Assembly (NCBI GenBank): GCA_050250665.1
Contig: JBFWOF010000066.1
Span: forward strand, 1 to 30,845
Length of the DNA: 30,845 nt
Direction of reading: 5' to 3'
DNA from: JADKFD01 sp050250665
GTDB taxonomy: Bacteria > Pseudomonadota > Gammaproteobacteria > Xanthomonadales > SZUA-5
Each line of letters starts with the position of its first letter. Position 1 is the first letter of the stretch. Made by a program: the position numbers and the translations under genes. The notes under the pieces were generated by a model. It did no database searches. It had not been told where the DNA came from and saw only the letters and a list, made by a program, of their open reading frames with translations. Positions 19,551 to 26,819 of this stretch are shown here, in pieces.

Positions 19551-19566
19551 CGTACGCTTGAGTACG
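19551..19566. promoter_or_regulatory. Possible fatty-acid repressor operator
   Basis: CGTAC-GCTTGA-GTACG is a 16-base inverted repeat between fabA and the divergent small gene, about 135 bases from the fabA start. It resembles the FabR/DesT type of operator that controls fabA and fabB in other gammaproteobacteria. No repressor gene is in the window. Confidence 0.35.
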
Positions 19567-19620
19567 CTTTCGCTGATCTGATAGTGCGTGCCGGTCCGAC
19601 ACCACACCGGGAGCCTTGCC

Positions 19621-19824
19621 TTGAAGTCACCAGAAGCACACTCGACATCGGCACCTGAGCGCACAGACGACTTTGCCGAGGTTTGCCGCTCGCGCCTGAT
19701 TGACGCGGCTGTTCGCGCTTACGAGGAAGCAGGAATCAGCGGCCTGTGTCACGAAGGCCGCTGGGAGTGCGCGCTGGCGGCACTACGGCGTACGCCACTG
19801 TCGGTGACCACCGCTCCAGATTGA
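19621..19824 (+). CDS. Small hypothetical protein divergent from fabA
   Basis: Encodes 67 residues from a TTG start preceded by CGGGAG at 19608–19613 with seven bases between, the best ribosome site in this stretch. A GTG 33 bases earlier is possible but poorly placed. The protein has one helical core, CRSRLIDAAVRAYEEAGISGLCHEGRWECALAALRR, with polar ends. Small proteins with this AYEEAG-SGLC-EGRWE-AL pattern occur in Xanthomonads with no known function (memory of similar sequences; not checked). Three cysteines are present but not in a metal-site pattern. Confidence 0.6.
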   Translation: MKSPEAHSTSAPERTDDFAEVCRSRLIDAAVRAYEEAGISGLCHEGRWECALAALRRTPLSVTTAPD

Positions 19825-19924
19825 TCCGGACCGACAAATGCGTCGGCGCTTGATCCCGGTCATTTCGCCGACGGCAGGTTCTTGTTCAAGCTGGCGCGCA
19901 TGGCCCTGACCCGACTGGTGTCCC

Positions 19925-21598
19925 GTGAATCCAAGTGCGCGCAGACTGCTGCTGGCGATCGGCATGATGCTTGCGGCGCCGGTCGCCGCCGACCCGCTGC
20001 CGATGACTCAGCTCGACTTCAAGGTGCCGGGTACGCAGGTCGGCGACGTGCCAGCCAACCACGCCCGCTCGGCCTCCGAGTGCCGCGTGTGCCACGGCGG
20101 CTACAGCCCTGAGACCGAACCCCACGACACCTGGGCCGGCAGCCTGATGGCCCTGGGCGGTCGCGATCCACTGTTCTTTGCGCAAATGACCACGGCCAAT
20201 CAGGACGTGGCCAATGTCGGCAGCTTCTGCCTGCGCTGCCACGTCCCGGTGGCAGTTGGCACCGGCCATGTGCTGCAGGCGAATGGCAGCACGCTGACCG
20301 CCATCGACCAGGAAGGCGTCAATTGCCACTTCTGCCACACCATGGTTGATCCGCAATACCAGGCTGGCGTCAGCCCGGTCGAGGACCAGGCGATTCTGGC
20401 TGTGCTCGATGAGGTGCCGGCATTTTTCGGCAACGCCATGTTCGTGCTCGACCCGCAGGACCGCCGGCGCGGCCCGCGTGCAGATGTCGCGCCGCCGCAT
20501 GCGGCTCTGGTCTCACCATTCCACCGACGCAGCGCGATGTGCGGCACCTGCCACGATGTCGGCAATGTCGCCACGACGCGCCAGCCCGACGGCAGTTGGC
20601 GCTACAACCTGTTGAACGCACCAGCACCGGATCCCGACCCGCAAGGGCAGTTCCCTCTCGAACGCACCTATACCGAATGGAAACTCTCGGCCTTCGCCGC
20701 TGGCGGCGTCAATCTGGGCGGACGTTTTGGCGGCGCACGCGGTCCGACCGTGTCCACCTGTCAGGACTGTCACATGCCCACCGCCAGCGGCAGCGCCTGC
20801 AGTTGGGGCGCGCTGCGTAACGACTTGCCGAGTCATGAATTCGCCGGCGCGGCCGTGCAGTCACTGGATCTGATCGCCGCGCACACCGCGAATGACCCGA
20901 ACATCGACCAGAGCGCGATTGCCGCCGGTCGCGCACGGGCGCTGTCAATGCTGCAGCGGGCCGCCGACGTCGAGCTGTCGCTGACCGGCAACGATCTGAC
21001 CGCACGGGTGATCAACCACAGCGGGCACAAACTGCCTACCGGCCATATCGAGGGCCGCCGCGTCTGGTTGAACCTGCGTTTTCTCGACGCCGCAGGTGGC
21101 CTGCTGGCCGAGAAAGGCGCATATGACGCGGCCACTGCGACCCTCGACGAGACCAGTACCACCGTCTACGAGATGCTGGTCGGCCTGAGCCCGGAAGCGG
21201 CGGCGATCACCGGCCATCCTGCCGGGCAGACTTCCCACATGGCGCTCGCCGACAGCATCGTCAAGGACACGCGCATTCCGCCGCGCGGCTTTGCCAACGC
21301 CAGCTTTGAGGCTGCCGGCGCACCCGTCGTCGGCATTGCTTACGCCGATGGTCAGTACTGGCACGAGCACACCGTGAACTTGCCAGCAGGCACAGATCGG
21401 ATATTGGCGACGCTCTATTACCAGGGCCTGACACGCGGCTACGTTGAGCATCTGCGCGAGGCCAACACCACCGACCAGTGGGGCGAGACGCTGCACACGC
21501 TGTGGCAACAAACCGGCCGCGGCGCGCCGATTCGGATGGCGCAAGCAAGCCTCAGTCTCGGCGACACGCTGCTGCGTGATGGCTTCGAGGACGACTAG
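19925..21598 (+). CDS. Secreted five-heme cytochrome c
   Basis: A 557-residue exported protein with a signal peptide (about 1–22). Five CxxCH heme sites are at 53–57 (CRVCH), 102–106 (CLRCH), 134–138 (CHFCH), 206–210 (CGTCH) and 279–283 (CQDCH), all in the first 290 residues. Residues about 340–540 are beta-rich with no hemes and include HSGHKLPTGHIEGRRVW, a block seen in multiheme cytochromes of the cytochrome c554/NrfA-like superfamily. It ends GDTLLRDGFEDD, sharing the DGFE terminus with the beta-helix protein at 25548–26819. The partner and substrate are unknown. The GTG at 19925 starts the signal peptide, though the ribosome site is weak. Confidence 0.88.
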   Translation: MNPSARRLLLAIGMMLAAPVAADPLPMTQLDFKVPGTQVGDVPANHARSASECRVCHGGYSPETEPHDTWAGSLMALGGRDPLFFAQMTTANQDVANVGSFCLRCHVPVAVGTGHVLQANGSTLTAIDQEGVNCHFCHTMVDPQYQAGVSPVEDQAILAVLDEVPAFFGNAMFVLDPQDRRRGPRADVAPPHAALVSPFHRRSAMCGTCHDVGNVATTRQPDGSWRYNLLNAPAPDPDPQGQFPLERTYTEWKLSAFAAGGVNLGGRFGGARGPTVSTCQDCHMPTASGSACSWGALRNDLPSHEFAGAAVQSLDLIAAHTANDPNIDQSAIAAGRARALSMLQRAADVELSLTGNDLTARVINHSGHKLPTGHIEGRRVWLNLRFLDAAGGLLAEKGAYDAATATLDETSTTVYEMLVGLSPEAAAITGHPAGQTSHMALADSIVKDTRIPPRGFANASFEAAGAPVVGIAYADGQYWHEHTVNLPAGTDRILATLYYQGLTRGYVEHLREANTTDQWGETLHTLWQQTGRGAPIRMAQASLSLGDTLLRDGFEDD

Positions 21599-21660
21599 TG
21601 TGGTGTGTCATGAGCAAGTTGAGGAATCCTTGATGCATCTTGGCCAGCAGACCGAGACCC

Positions 21661-21806
21661 GGATCGGGACACCCACTTTTTGAGGATCGCCCTAGCGGCA
21701 CCCAGGCCCGTCACCAGAGCGCCAACAGCTTTGGACACTCAGGAGTATGGGCGCTCGACATGTCGAGGGCGGCGACCCTAGGCCCGTCCCGAACGAGCAA
21801 CTCCAC
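21661..21806. repeat. 146-bp repeat, copy 1
   Basis: Begins with GGATCGGGACACCCAC and runs through a membrane-gene 3' fragment (about 21679–21723) and a unique-looking block ending CGAACGAGCAACTCCAC. Copy 2 (21927–22072) differs at about six positions. Confidence 0.85.
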
Positions 21807-21926
21807 TGGCCCGGATCGGGACACCCACTTTTTAATCGGCCAGGCCCGGATCTGGACACCCACTTCTTAAGGATCGCCCTTGACCCGGATCGGGACACCC
21901 ACTTTTTGAGGATCTCCCTTGCTCCC

Positions 21927-22072
21927 GGATCGGGACACCCACTTTTTGAGGACCGCCCTAGCGGCACCCAGGCCCGTCACCAGTGCGCCAACAGCTTTGG
22001 ACACTCAGGAGTATGGGCGTTCGACATTTCGAGGGCGGCGACCCTAGGCCCGTCCCGAACGAGCAACTCCAC
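21927..22072. repeat. 146-bp repeat, copy 2
   Basis: Near-identical to 21661–21806. The two are separated by four extra GGACACCC cores in 21807–21926. Downstream, 22073–22200 has two TCTCTGGGTGYCCATTC blocks and a hexamer run of CGTTCC/CGCTCC units. Confidence 0.85.
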
Positions 22073-22230
22073 CGACAAACCCAACAGCAATCTCTGGGTG
22101 CCCATTCTGGTGGCTCCGACAGACCCAGCAGCATTCTCTGGGTGTCCATTCGTTCCCGTTCCCGCTCCCGTTCCAGCCATTCCTTCCAACCGGTACCGGC
22201 ATCCCGTCGTCTGCCAACCTTTGAACCATG

Positions 22231-22254
22231 GCGGGGCGGATTGATCCGCCCCGC
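22231..22254. repeat. Perfect 10-bp hairpin
   Basis: GCGGGGCGGA and TCCGCCCCGC around a TTGA loop. It marks the point where the repeat core changes from GGATCGGGACACCC to GTCGGATCAGGACACCC. Confidence 0.7.
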
Positions 22255-22390
22255 GAAGGTGGTCGGATCAGGACACCCACTTTCGGAGGATTGGGGTCGG
22301 ATCAGGACACCCACTTTCGGAGGCGGGTCGGATCAGTACGGTCGGATCAGGGTCGGATCATGGGTCGGATCTGGGGTCGGATCAGGACAC

Positions 22391-22437
22391 CCACTTTCGG
22401 AGGATCGCCCGAGCGGCACCTAGACCCGTCACCAGTG
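22391..22437 (-). pseudogene. 3' fragment of the small membrane gene
   Basis: GGAGGATCGCCCGAGCGGCA and following bases match the last 14 or so codons of the gene at 23844–24032, then break off at CACCAGTG into the repeat. Too short to function. Confidence 0.75.
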
Positions 22438-22546
22438 AGGGTCGGATCAGGGGTCGGATCAGGACACCCACTTTCCCTCGGCATTTGCAGGGTCGGGTCG
22501 GATCAGGACACCCACTTTCCCTCAGCATTAGAGGGTCAGGGTCGGA

Positions 22547-22744
22547 TCAGGACATCCACTTTCCCTCGGCGTTTGCAAACTGCGTCAGCCGCTTTCCGAT
22601 CAGCGGTGGTTGTTCGAGAGTCAGCGTGCGTCGGATCAACCGCATTGCCTCGCTGCGCGCGATCTCGGGCGAGCCGCGTTCGGCAATGTAGGCCTTGATC
22701 TCCTTGAGGCGCCGCATAGCACCTGGAGTCCATTACACCCTCAC
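22547..22744 (-). pseudogene. ParE-like toxin fragment, copy 1 (nonsense)
   Basis: Aligned with copy 2, this copy carries TAA in place of the tyrosine codon at position 4 of the reading frame (22733–22735). It could only be translated from the internal ATG (position 10). The tail reads KWMS instead of KWVS through one base change in the repeat core. Only about 35 bases of the antitoxin end remain upstream before the repeat resumes at 22781. Confidence 0.75.
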
Positions 22745-22992
22745 GCCGTTGTTCCGTATTCCTTGAGCAGTTCTTCGACCAGGGTCGGATCAGGACACCC
22801 ACTTTCGGAGGCGGGTCGGATCAGTACGGTCGGATCAGGAGGGTCGGATCAGGACACCAGGGTCGGATCAGGACACCCACTTTTGGAGGCGGGTCGGATC
22901 AGTAAGAGGTCGGATCAGGACACCCACTTTCGGAGGATTGGGGTCGGATCAGGACACCCACTTTCCCTCGGCATTTGCAGGGTCGGGTCGGA

Positions 22993-23190
22993 TCAGGACA
23001 CCCACTTTCCCTCGGCGTTTGCAAACTGCGTCAGCCGCTTTCCGATCAGCGGTGGTTGTTCGAGAGTCAGCGTGCGTCGGATCAACCGCATTGCCTCGCT
23101 GCGCGCGATCTCGGGCGAGCCGCGTTCGGCAATGTAGGCCTTGATCTCCTTGAGGCGCCGCATAGCACCTGGAGTCCAGTACACCCTCAC
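22993..23190 (-). pseudogene. ParE-like toxin, C-terminally truncated, copy 2
   Basis: Best-preserved copy: 65 residues from a GTG overlapping the antitoxin stop (GTGA). It starts MRVYWTPGAMRRLKEIKAY, then IAERGSPEIARSEAMRLIRR, the N-terminal two-helix half of RelE/ParE-fold toxins. Intact ParE proteins are about 95–100 residues and continue with the beta strands that carry the target-binding and toxic residues. Here the frame instead runs into the repeat core, which supplies the final KWVS and stop. It is probably inactive as a gyrase poison; whether the remnant still binds antitoxin is unknown. Confidence 0.75.
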
Positions 23191-23296
23191 GCCGTTGTTC
23201 CGTATTCCTTGAGCAGTTCTTCGACCGGTATCAGCTTGCCCGCGTCTGCCTCCGCCGACCCTCTCTCGATGGCACGATGCAGCGCCGCCTGGTCGG
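23187..23296 (-). pseudogene. Antitoxin C-terminal remnant
   Basis: The frame reads DQAALHRAIERGSAEADAGK then LIPVEELLKEYGTTA and stop, the toxin-binding tail of a ParD/Phd-type antitoxin. The DNA-binding N-terminus is missing; the repeat core starts at about 23295. The stop overlaps the toxin start, as in intact TA operons. Confidence 0.7.
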
Positions 23297-23310
23297 GGTC
23301 GGATCAGGAC

Positions 23311-23379
23311 ACCCACTTTCGGAGGACCGCCCGAGCGGCACCTAGACCCGTCACCAGTGCACCCGCGAACAGCAGCACC
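23311..23379 (-). pseudogene. 3' fragment of the small membrane gene
   Basis: Matches about 20 terminal codons of the gene at 23844–24032, ending at AACAGCAGCACC, where the repeat resumes. A second fragment with the same breakpoint is at 23671–23738, so they are copies of each other. Confidence 0.75.
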
Positions 23380-23474
23380 GGGTCGGATCAGGGTCGGATC
23401 AGGACACCGGTCGGATCAGGAAACAGGGTCAGGACACCCAAGGAAGCAGAGGGTCGGAGGGCCGGAGGGTCGGA

Positions 23475-23645
23475 TCAGGACACCCACTTTCCCTCGGCAT
23501 TTGCAAACTGCGTCAGCCGCTTTCCGATCAGCGGTGGTTGTTCGAGAGTCAGCGTGCGTCGGATCAACCGCATTGCCTCGCTGCGCGCGATCTCGGGCGA
23601 GCCGCGTTCGGCAATGTAGGCCTCGATCTCCTTGAGGCGCCGCAT
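23475..23645 (-). pseudogene. ParE-like toxin fragment, copy 3
   Basis: Truncated on both sides. It reads MRRLKEIEAYIAERGSPEIA onward to the same KWVS end as copy 2, with one K-to-E change. The antitoxin and the first nine toxin codons are replaced by the repeat core at 23655. The frame is otherwise intact. Confidence 0.75.
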
Positions 23646-23670
23646 GGCACCAGGGGGTCGGATCAGGACA

Positions 23671-23738
23671 CCCACTTTCGGAGGATCGCCCGAGCGGCAC
23701 CTAGACCCATCACCAGTGCACCCGCGAACAGCAGCACC
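23671..23738 (-). pseudogene. 3' fragment of the small membrane gene
   Basis: Near-identical to 23311–23379, with the same right breakpoint. The following linker (GTCGGATCAGGACACCGG and AGGACACCCAAGGAAGCAG) is also shared. Confidence 0.75.
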
Positions 23739-23843
23739 GGGTCGGATCAGGGTCGGATCAGGACACCGGTCGGATCAGGAAGCAGGGTCAGGACACCCAA
23801 GGAAGCAGGGGCACAGGGTCAGGAGCACAGGGTCAGCACAGGG

Positions 23844-24032
23844 TCAAGACACCCACTTCCTGAGGATCGCCCGAGCGGCGCCCAGGCCTGTCACCAGTGC
23901 GCCCGCGAACAGCAGCACCAGCAGCGCTCCTTCCCATAGCTGGATGGTGCGATCGTAGGTCCAGCGGGATGCAAGCAAGGACAGCAGCAGGAACCCGAAA
24001 AACCACAAGATCCAGCGTGCTGGGTGACTCAT
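23844..24032 (-). CDS. Small two-helix membrane protein
   Basis: A 62-residue protein with two hydrophobic segments (about 7–22 and 33–54). AAGGGG lies about six bases before the ATG. The middle is RWTYDRTIQLWEG. The last residues, RKWVS, are encoded by the GACACCCACTT core, the same ending as the truncated toxins in the neighbouring array. This is the likely parent of the five 3' fragments in the array. The family is not recognised; small inner-membrane proteins of this size often modulate larger complexes. It lies 94 bases downstream of paralog B on the same strand. Confidence 0.65.
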   Translation of the reverse strand: MSHPARWILWFFGFLLLSLLASRWTYDRTIQLWEGALLVLLFAGALVTGLGAARAILRKWVS

Positions 24033-24126
24033 GCTTTTCCCCTTCCCCGGCTGGACGGCACATGTTGAATCTGCCTCGTTAGCCGAAAACCGGCACCCGC
24101 TCGCACCCGACGCTGACGCGCTACCG

Positions 24127-24462
24127 TCATTTCATCCACCAGACCCCGCCTGCATCGACGATCGAAACACCGAGGCCGATGACCAAGGCGACAGCCGAAG
24201 TCAGGAAGGGGGCGCAACTCTTCGCAATCTGATCGCACTCCCGTCTTACCGTGGCCAAAGCCCGCAAGTCGGCACAGCGATCCGGAAACTCCGACGTGCC
24301 AGAAGCTGCAATCTGCACCCGGAACTCCGAGCCTAGCGCATGCTTGTCTATCGCCGGAACCGTCGGCCAGTGGCCCGGCGCACGGTCTATCCCGCCATAG
24401 ACGTTGATATGGCCAACCGCGAGGAGCAGCACGGCCACACCCAGTGATCTCATGACCGTCAT
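24127..24462 (-). CDS. Small membrane protein, paralog B
   Basis: A 111-residue protein differing at 18 positions from the copy at 13411–13746. The layout is the same: hydrophobic N-terminus (about 4–24), polar middle and hydrophobic C-terminal helix ending AGGVWWMK. It keeps both paralog cysteines (RRECDQ, KSCAPF) and gains a third in PDRCAD. AGGAG lies five bases before the ATG. About 60 bases upstream are shared with paralog A. The differences are mostly conservative, which fits selection on both. Function is unknown. Confidence 0.75.
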   Translation of the reverse strand: MTVMRSLGVAVLLLAVGHINVYGGIDRAPGHWPTVPAIDKHALGSEFRVQIAASGTSEFPDRCADLRALATVRRECDQIAKSCAPFLTSAVALVIGLGVSIVDAGGVWWMK

Positions 24463-24829
24463 GTCGGCTCCTGGAACTACGGTTCAGATCGATCTTGGGA
24501 TCACCTGACGAACATCAAGCGGAACTATCTGCCCGGGATCGCCGTGTTGCACTCGGCAAGCCCTGGCTTTGCGTGCCCCGTGTCGTGCGATGTGATCGAA
24601 AACATGGCCGGGTTACGCGTTGAAAGGATGTCAGGACTTCTGACGCTATTGGATACGAGATCATGGGAACCTGCAGCGTGGCAAAGATCATTGAAATCAA
24701 GATCGAGTGGCTTCTTCCCTTCCTGGGCTGAGCATGACTCGCAAGGCGGATCACTCCGCTCCGCCCTCGGTCAACGATAGGGAGACAACAGGAGCCCCTC
24801 CAATGTTCTGCCAGATTTGTCCTGGCGCT

Positions 24830-24903
24830 TCTGGGTGTCCATTGTTCTTGTCCTGGTGTCCATTGTTCTTGTTCTTCTTCCATTGTTCTTGTCCTCCATT
24901 GTT
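24830..24903. repeat. TGTCCATTGTTCTTG repeat cluster
   Basis: Four nearby copies of CCATTGTTCTTG or a truncated form, two of them preceded by GGTGTCC. The first begins TCTGGGTGTCCATTG, close to the TCTCTGGGTGTCCATTC blocks in the array near 22140. Confidence 0.8.
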
Positions 24904-25170
24904 GCCCCGATTGTTGTCCCGCAGGGGCACGGCCACTGCGCGCCTGCTGGGATCAGCCTCGTGCACGCGCGCAGCGGGTGCACACGAGCGCGAGGCGCGA
25001 TGCCGAGCGTGTCCGAGCGGAGCGCAGTGTTCAACGAAGACGGGCAGGAAGCCCGCAGCCAGCTGGCGCGGCGATTGCTGCATTGCGTAACGAAGCCGCT
25101 GAACGCGGCGCAGTGAAGCGCAGCTGTGCCAAGCGCCGTGACGGCGGTGAGGTGGCAACACACCCGCAAG

Positions 25171-25290
25171 ATGCGCTTCTGGACTTACCTGTCGAGCTCA
25201 GGCGATGCCAAACCGATCACCCTGCACCACTTCATGCCGACCAAGGCCGGCGAGCAAGTGTGCCAACTCCTGAACGGCTGGAGCGGCTAG
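25171..25290 (+). pseudogene. Probable IS66-type transposase remnant
   Basis: A 39-codon frame reads MRFWTYLSSSGDAKPITLHH then FMPTKAGEQVCQLLNGWSG. It resembles the segment of IS66 transposases around the W-Y ... AGEH ... L-W-G pattern that precedes the catalytic D-D-x-Y-G region. The frame stops where the catalytic region should begin, and no other part of the IS is recognisable. Judged by pattern only. Confidence 0.45.
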
Positions 25291-25547
25291 CCCGACGCCC
25301 CGACGAGGGGCGTCAATCTCGATGACCTACAAGCCGACAACAACTTCGAACCAACTACAACTTGGACTGTTCAAGCGCCAATGTCGAGCAACTGCAGCGC
25401 TCTGCGTTCTGGCCAAACTGTCCCCATTTGGATTGCGCCATGAACCGTTGGGCTCGGCTCGTTCCCCTCGCAGGCTGGCGCCGTGAAGGAACCCGGGATA
25501 GTTAAGGCTCGGCTCAAGTGGATCGCGAGAAGACTCAGGGGACTGAA

Positions 25548-26819
25548 TTACTCGAAGCCATCCGCGAAGATCTGTTCCGAGTACTCGTAGGCCCCTACGT
25601 CGACGGTCGCAATACCATCCCCGTTTCCGTCAACAATTCTGGGCCGTCCGTCAATATCCAGGGGCTCGCCGACGAACATGTTCTCGCCCTGGTCAATCCC
25701 TGGCGAGCTGGGTGACAATCGATATCCATCCGGCAGGTACAAAGGCACGCCTGCAAAATTCCCGTTGCTGCCCAATGCACCCGCACACAGCCCGCCGAAT
25801 TCACTACTTCCGTTGGCATGGATCATGTTGTTTCTAATCACAGGCGGAAACGGGTCATTGAACTCGCCGCAATGAACAACACTTTGGGTAGTGCTAGTGT
25901 TAACAATCAGGTTATTGATAACCCGTGACGCCGAGTCAAATCCATCGGCCAGAACGGCGGAACCCAGCGATGCTTGATTGCCAACAATCGTATTTCCGAT
26001 AAGCCAAGGTCCGCGTTCGCCTGATGGAACGAGCCAACTGATACCACCGCCAGAACCCGTGGGGCTGGTCGTGCGGTTGCCTTCGATGATGTTGTTTTCG
26101 ATGAGGGCGTCAGCGCTATTGAACGCGGCGATTCCGCCGCCTTCGGTTGGCGCGGAATTATTGCGAATGGTATTTCCAACAATGCGTACTGGACCAGACG
26201 CGAACAACAGGATGCCCCCTCCCCAAGTGAAGCTGGGAACACTGTTGTTCTCGATGAGATTCGCGATGATTTCGGTGCAAGTAGCCCCTTGACATCCCGC
26301 GCCTCCTACATAGATGCCGCCCCCACCCCCTCCTCCGCTGGACCCGGACATGCTGGTGTTGTTGCGGATGATGTTGTCTCTGATCAAGGGGGCGGAAAAG
26401 GAAACACTCATTCCATTGCCACTAGTGCTCCGGTTCCCCTGAATGATGTTGTTGCTGATTGTGGGTGAGCCATTGATCACAACTCCACCACCGGAAGTGC
26501 TCTGTCCTCCCTGAATGGTGAATCCATCAAGCAGGGTTTGGCGATTCACATTGATCAACCTCACCGTCGCGCTTGCGAAGGAGGCATCGATGGTTGTGAC
26601 TGACGGCCCACCCACACTGACAATCCGAACGTTCTTGGCGTTTACCTGTATGGCTTCAAAATACGTCCCTGGCGAAACGGAAATCGTGTCACCCTCGTTG
26701 GCGGCATTGATGGCGGCTTGAATTGTTGGGAAATCAACCGGCACATTCAAGGTCGCCGCGGACGCCGCGCCGATTTCAGTCAAAAGCGCCAAAGTCAGTA
26801 TGACAGTCTTCCGCTTCAT
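25548..26819 (-). CDS. Secreted right-handed beta-helix protein
   Basis: A 423-residue protein with a signal peptide (MKRKTVILTLALLTEIGAAS, about 1–21). Residues 25–70 are the opening PTIQAAINAANEGDTISVSPGTY motif common to parallel beta-helix proteins. Then come about a dozen turns with the I-x-N-N-I-I-x-x-N pattern (NNIIQGNRST, DNIIRNN, ENNIIEGNRT), the pectate-lyase-like ladder. The end has a 'choice-of-anchor' style segment (LSPSSPGIDQG ... DIDGRPRIVDGNGD ... DVGAYEY) and terminates EQIFADGFE. It is likely a surface or secreted carbohydrate-binding or lyase-like protein; no catalytic residues can be assigned. GC content looks lower than its neighbours. The start at 26819 follows GGAAGAAAGAA and begins the signal peptide. 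Confidence 0.85.
   Translation of the reverse strand: MKRKTVILTLALLTEIGAASAATLNVPVDFPTIQAAINAANEGDTISVSPGTYFEAIQVNAKNVRIVSVGGPSVTTIDASFASATVRLINVNRQTLLDGFTIQGGQSTSGGGVVINGSPTISNNIIQGNRSTSGNGMSVSFSAPLIRDNIIRNNTSMSGSSGGGGGGGIYVGGAGCQGATCTEIIANLIENNSVPSFTWGGGILLFASGPVRIVGNTIRNNSAPTEGGGIAAFNSADALIENNIIEGNRTTSPTGSGGGISWLVPSGERGPWLIGNTIVGNQASLGSAVLADGFDSASRVINNLIVNTSTTQSVVHCGEFNDPFPPVIRNNMIHANGSSEFGGLCAGALGSNGNFAGVPLYLPDGYRLSPSSPGIDQGENMFVGEPLDIDGRPRIVDGNGDGIATVDVGAYEYSEQIFADGFE

Larger units (their letters stand above)
21650..23870. repeat. GGACACCCA repeat array with embedded gene fragments
   Basis: More than 20 copies of a core seen as GTCGGATCAGGACACCCAC or GGATCGGGACACCCACTTT, at irregular spacing (about 20–150 bases) and almost all on one strand. 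Between copies lie fragments of two kinds: parts of a ParE-like toxin gene and parts of the 3' end of the membrane gene at 23844–24032. Blocks of about 450–480 bp recur: toxin-fragment stops fall at 22547, 22993 and 23475. The linker after the second and third blocks is itself duplicated (23311–23455 and 23671–23815). Growth by segmental duplication is the simplest reading. There is no cas gene, integrase or transposase inside. Confidence 0.9.
24463..25547. other. Gene-poor stretch with short repeats and IS remnant
   Basis: No intact gene is supported over about 1.1 kb. It holds the promoter region of paralog B with the shared block (24481–24530), a TGTCCATTGTTCTTG repeat cluster (24830–24903), a GC-rich block of CGCGC-type composition (24905–25160) in which all frames give low-complexity Arg/Ala proteins, and a transposase remnant (25171–25290). 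The rest (25300–25540) shows nothing recognisable. Confidence 0.65.

Noticed and set aside
22044..23700. Several short frames starting MGVLIRP or ending GHPL
   Set aside because: They are translations of the repeat core in different frames.
21650..23870. CRISPR array
   Set aside because: Repeat copies vary in length and sequence, spacing is irregular, the intervals contain gene fragments and duplicates rather than unique spacers, and no cas gene is near.
21650..24032. Integron cassette array
   Set aside because: No integrase and no GTTRRRY/RYYYAAC-bounded attC structure at the repeats; fragments are truncated rather than whole cassettes.
24751..25325. Overlapping Arg/Ala/Ser-rich frames on both strands
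   Set aside because: Low-complexity products of GC-rich repeats with no ribosome site or domain.
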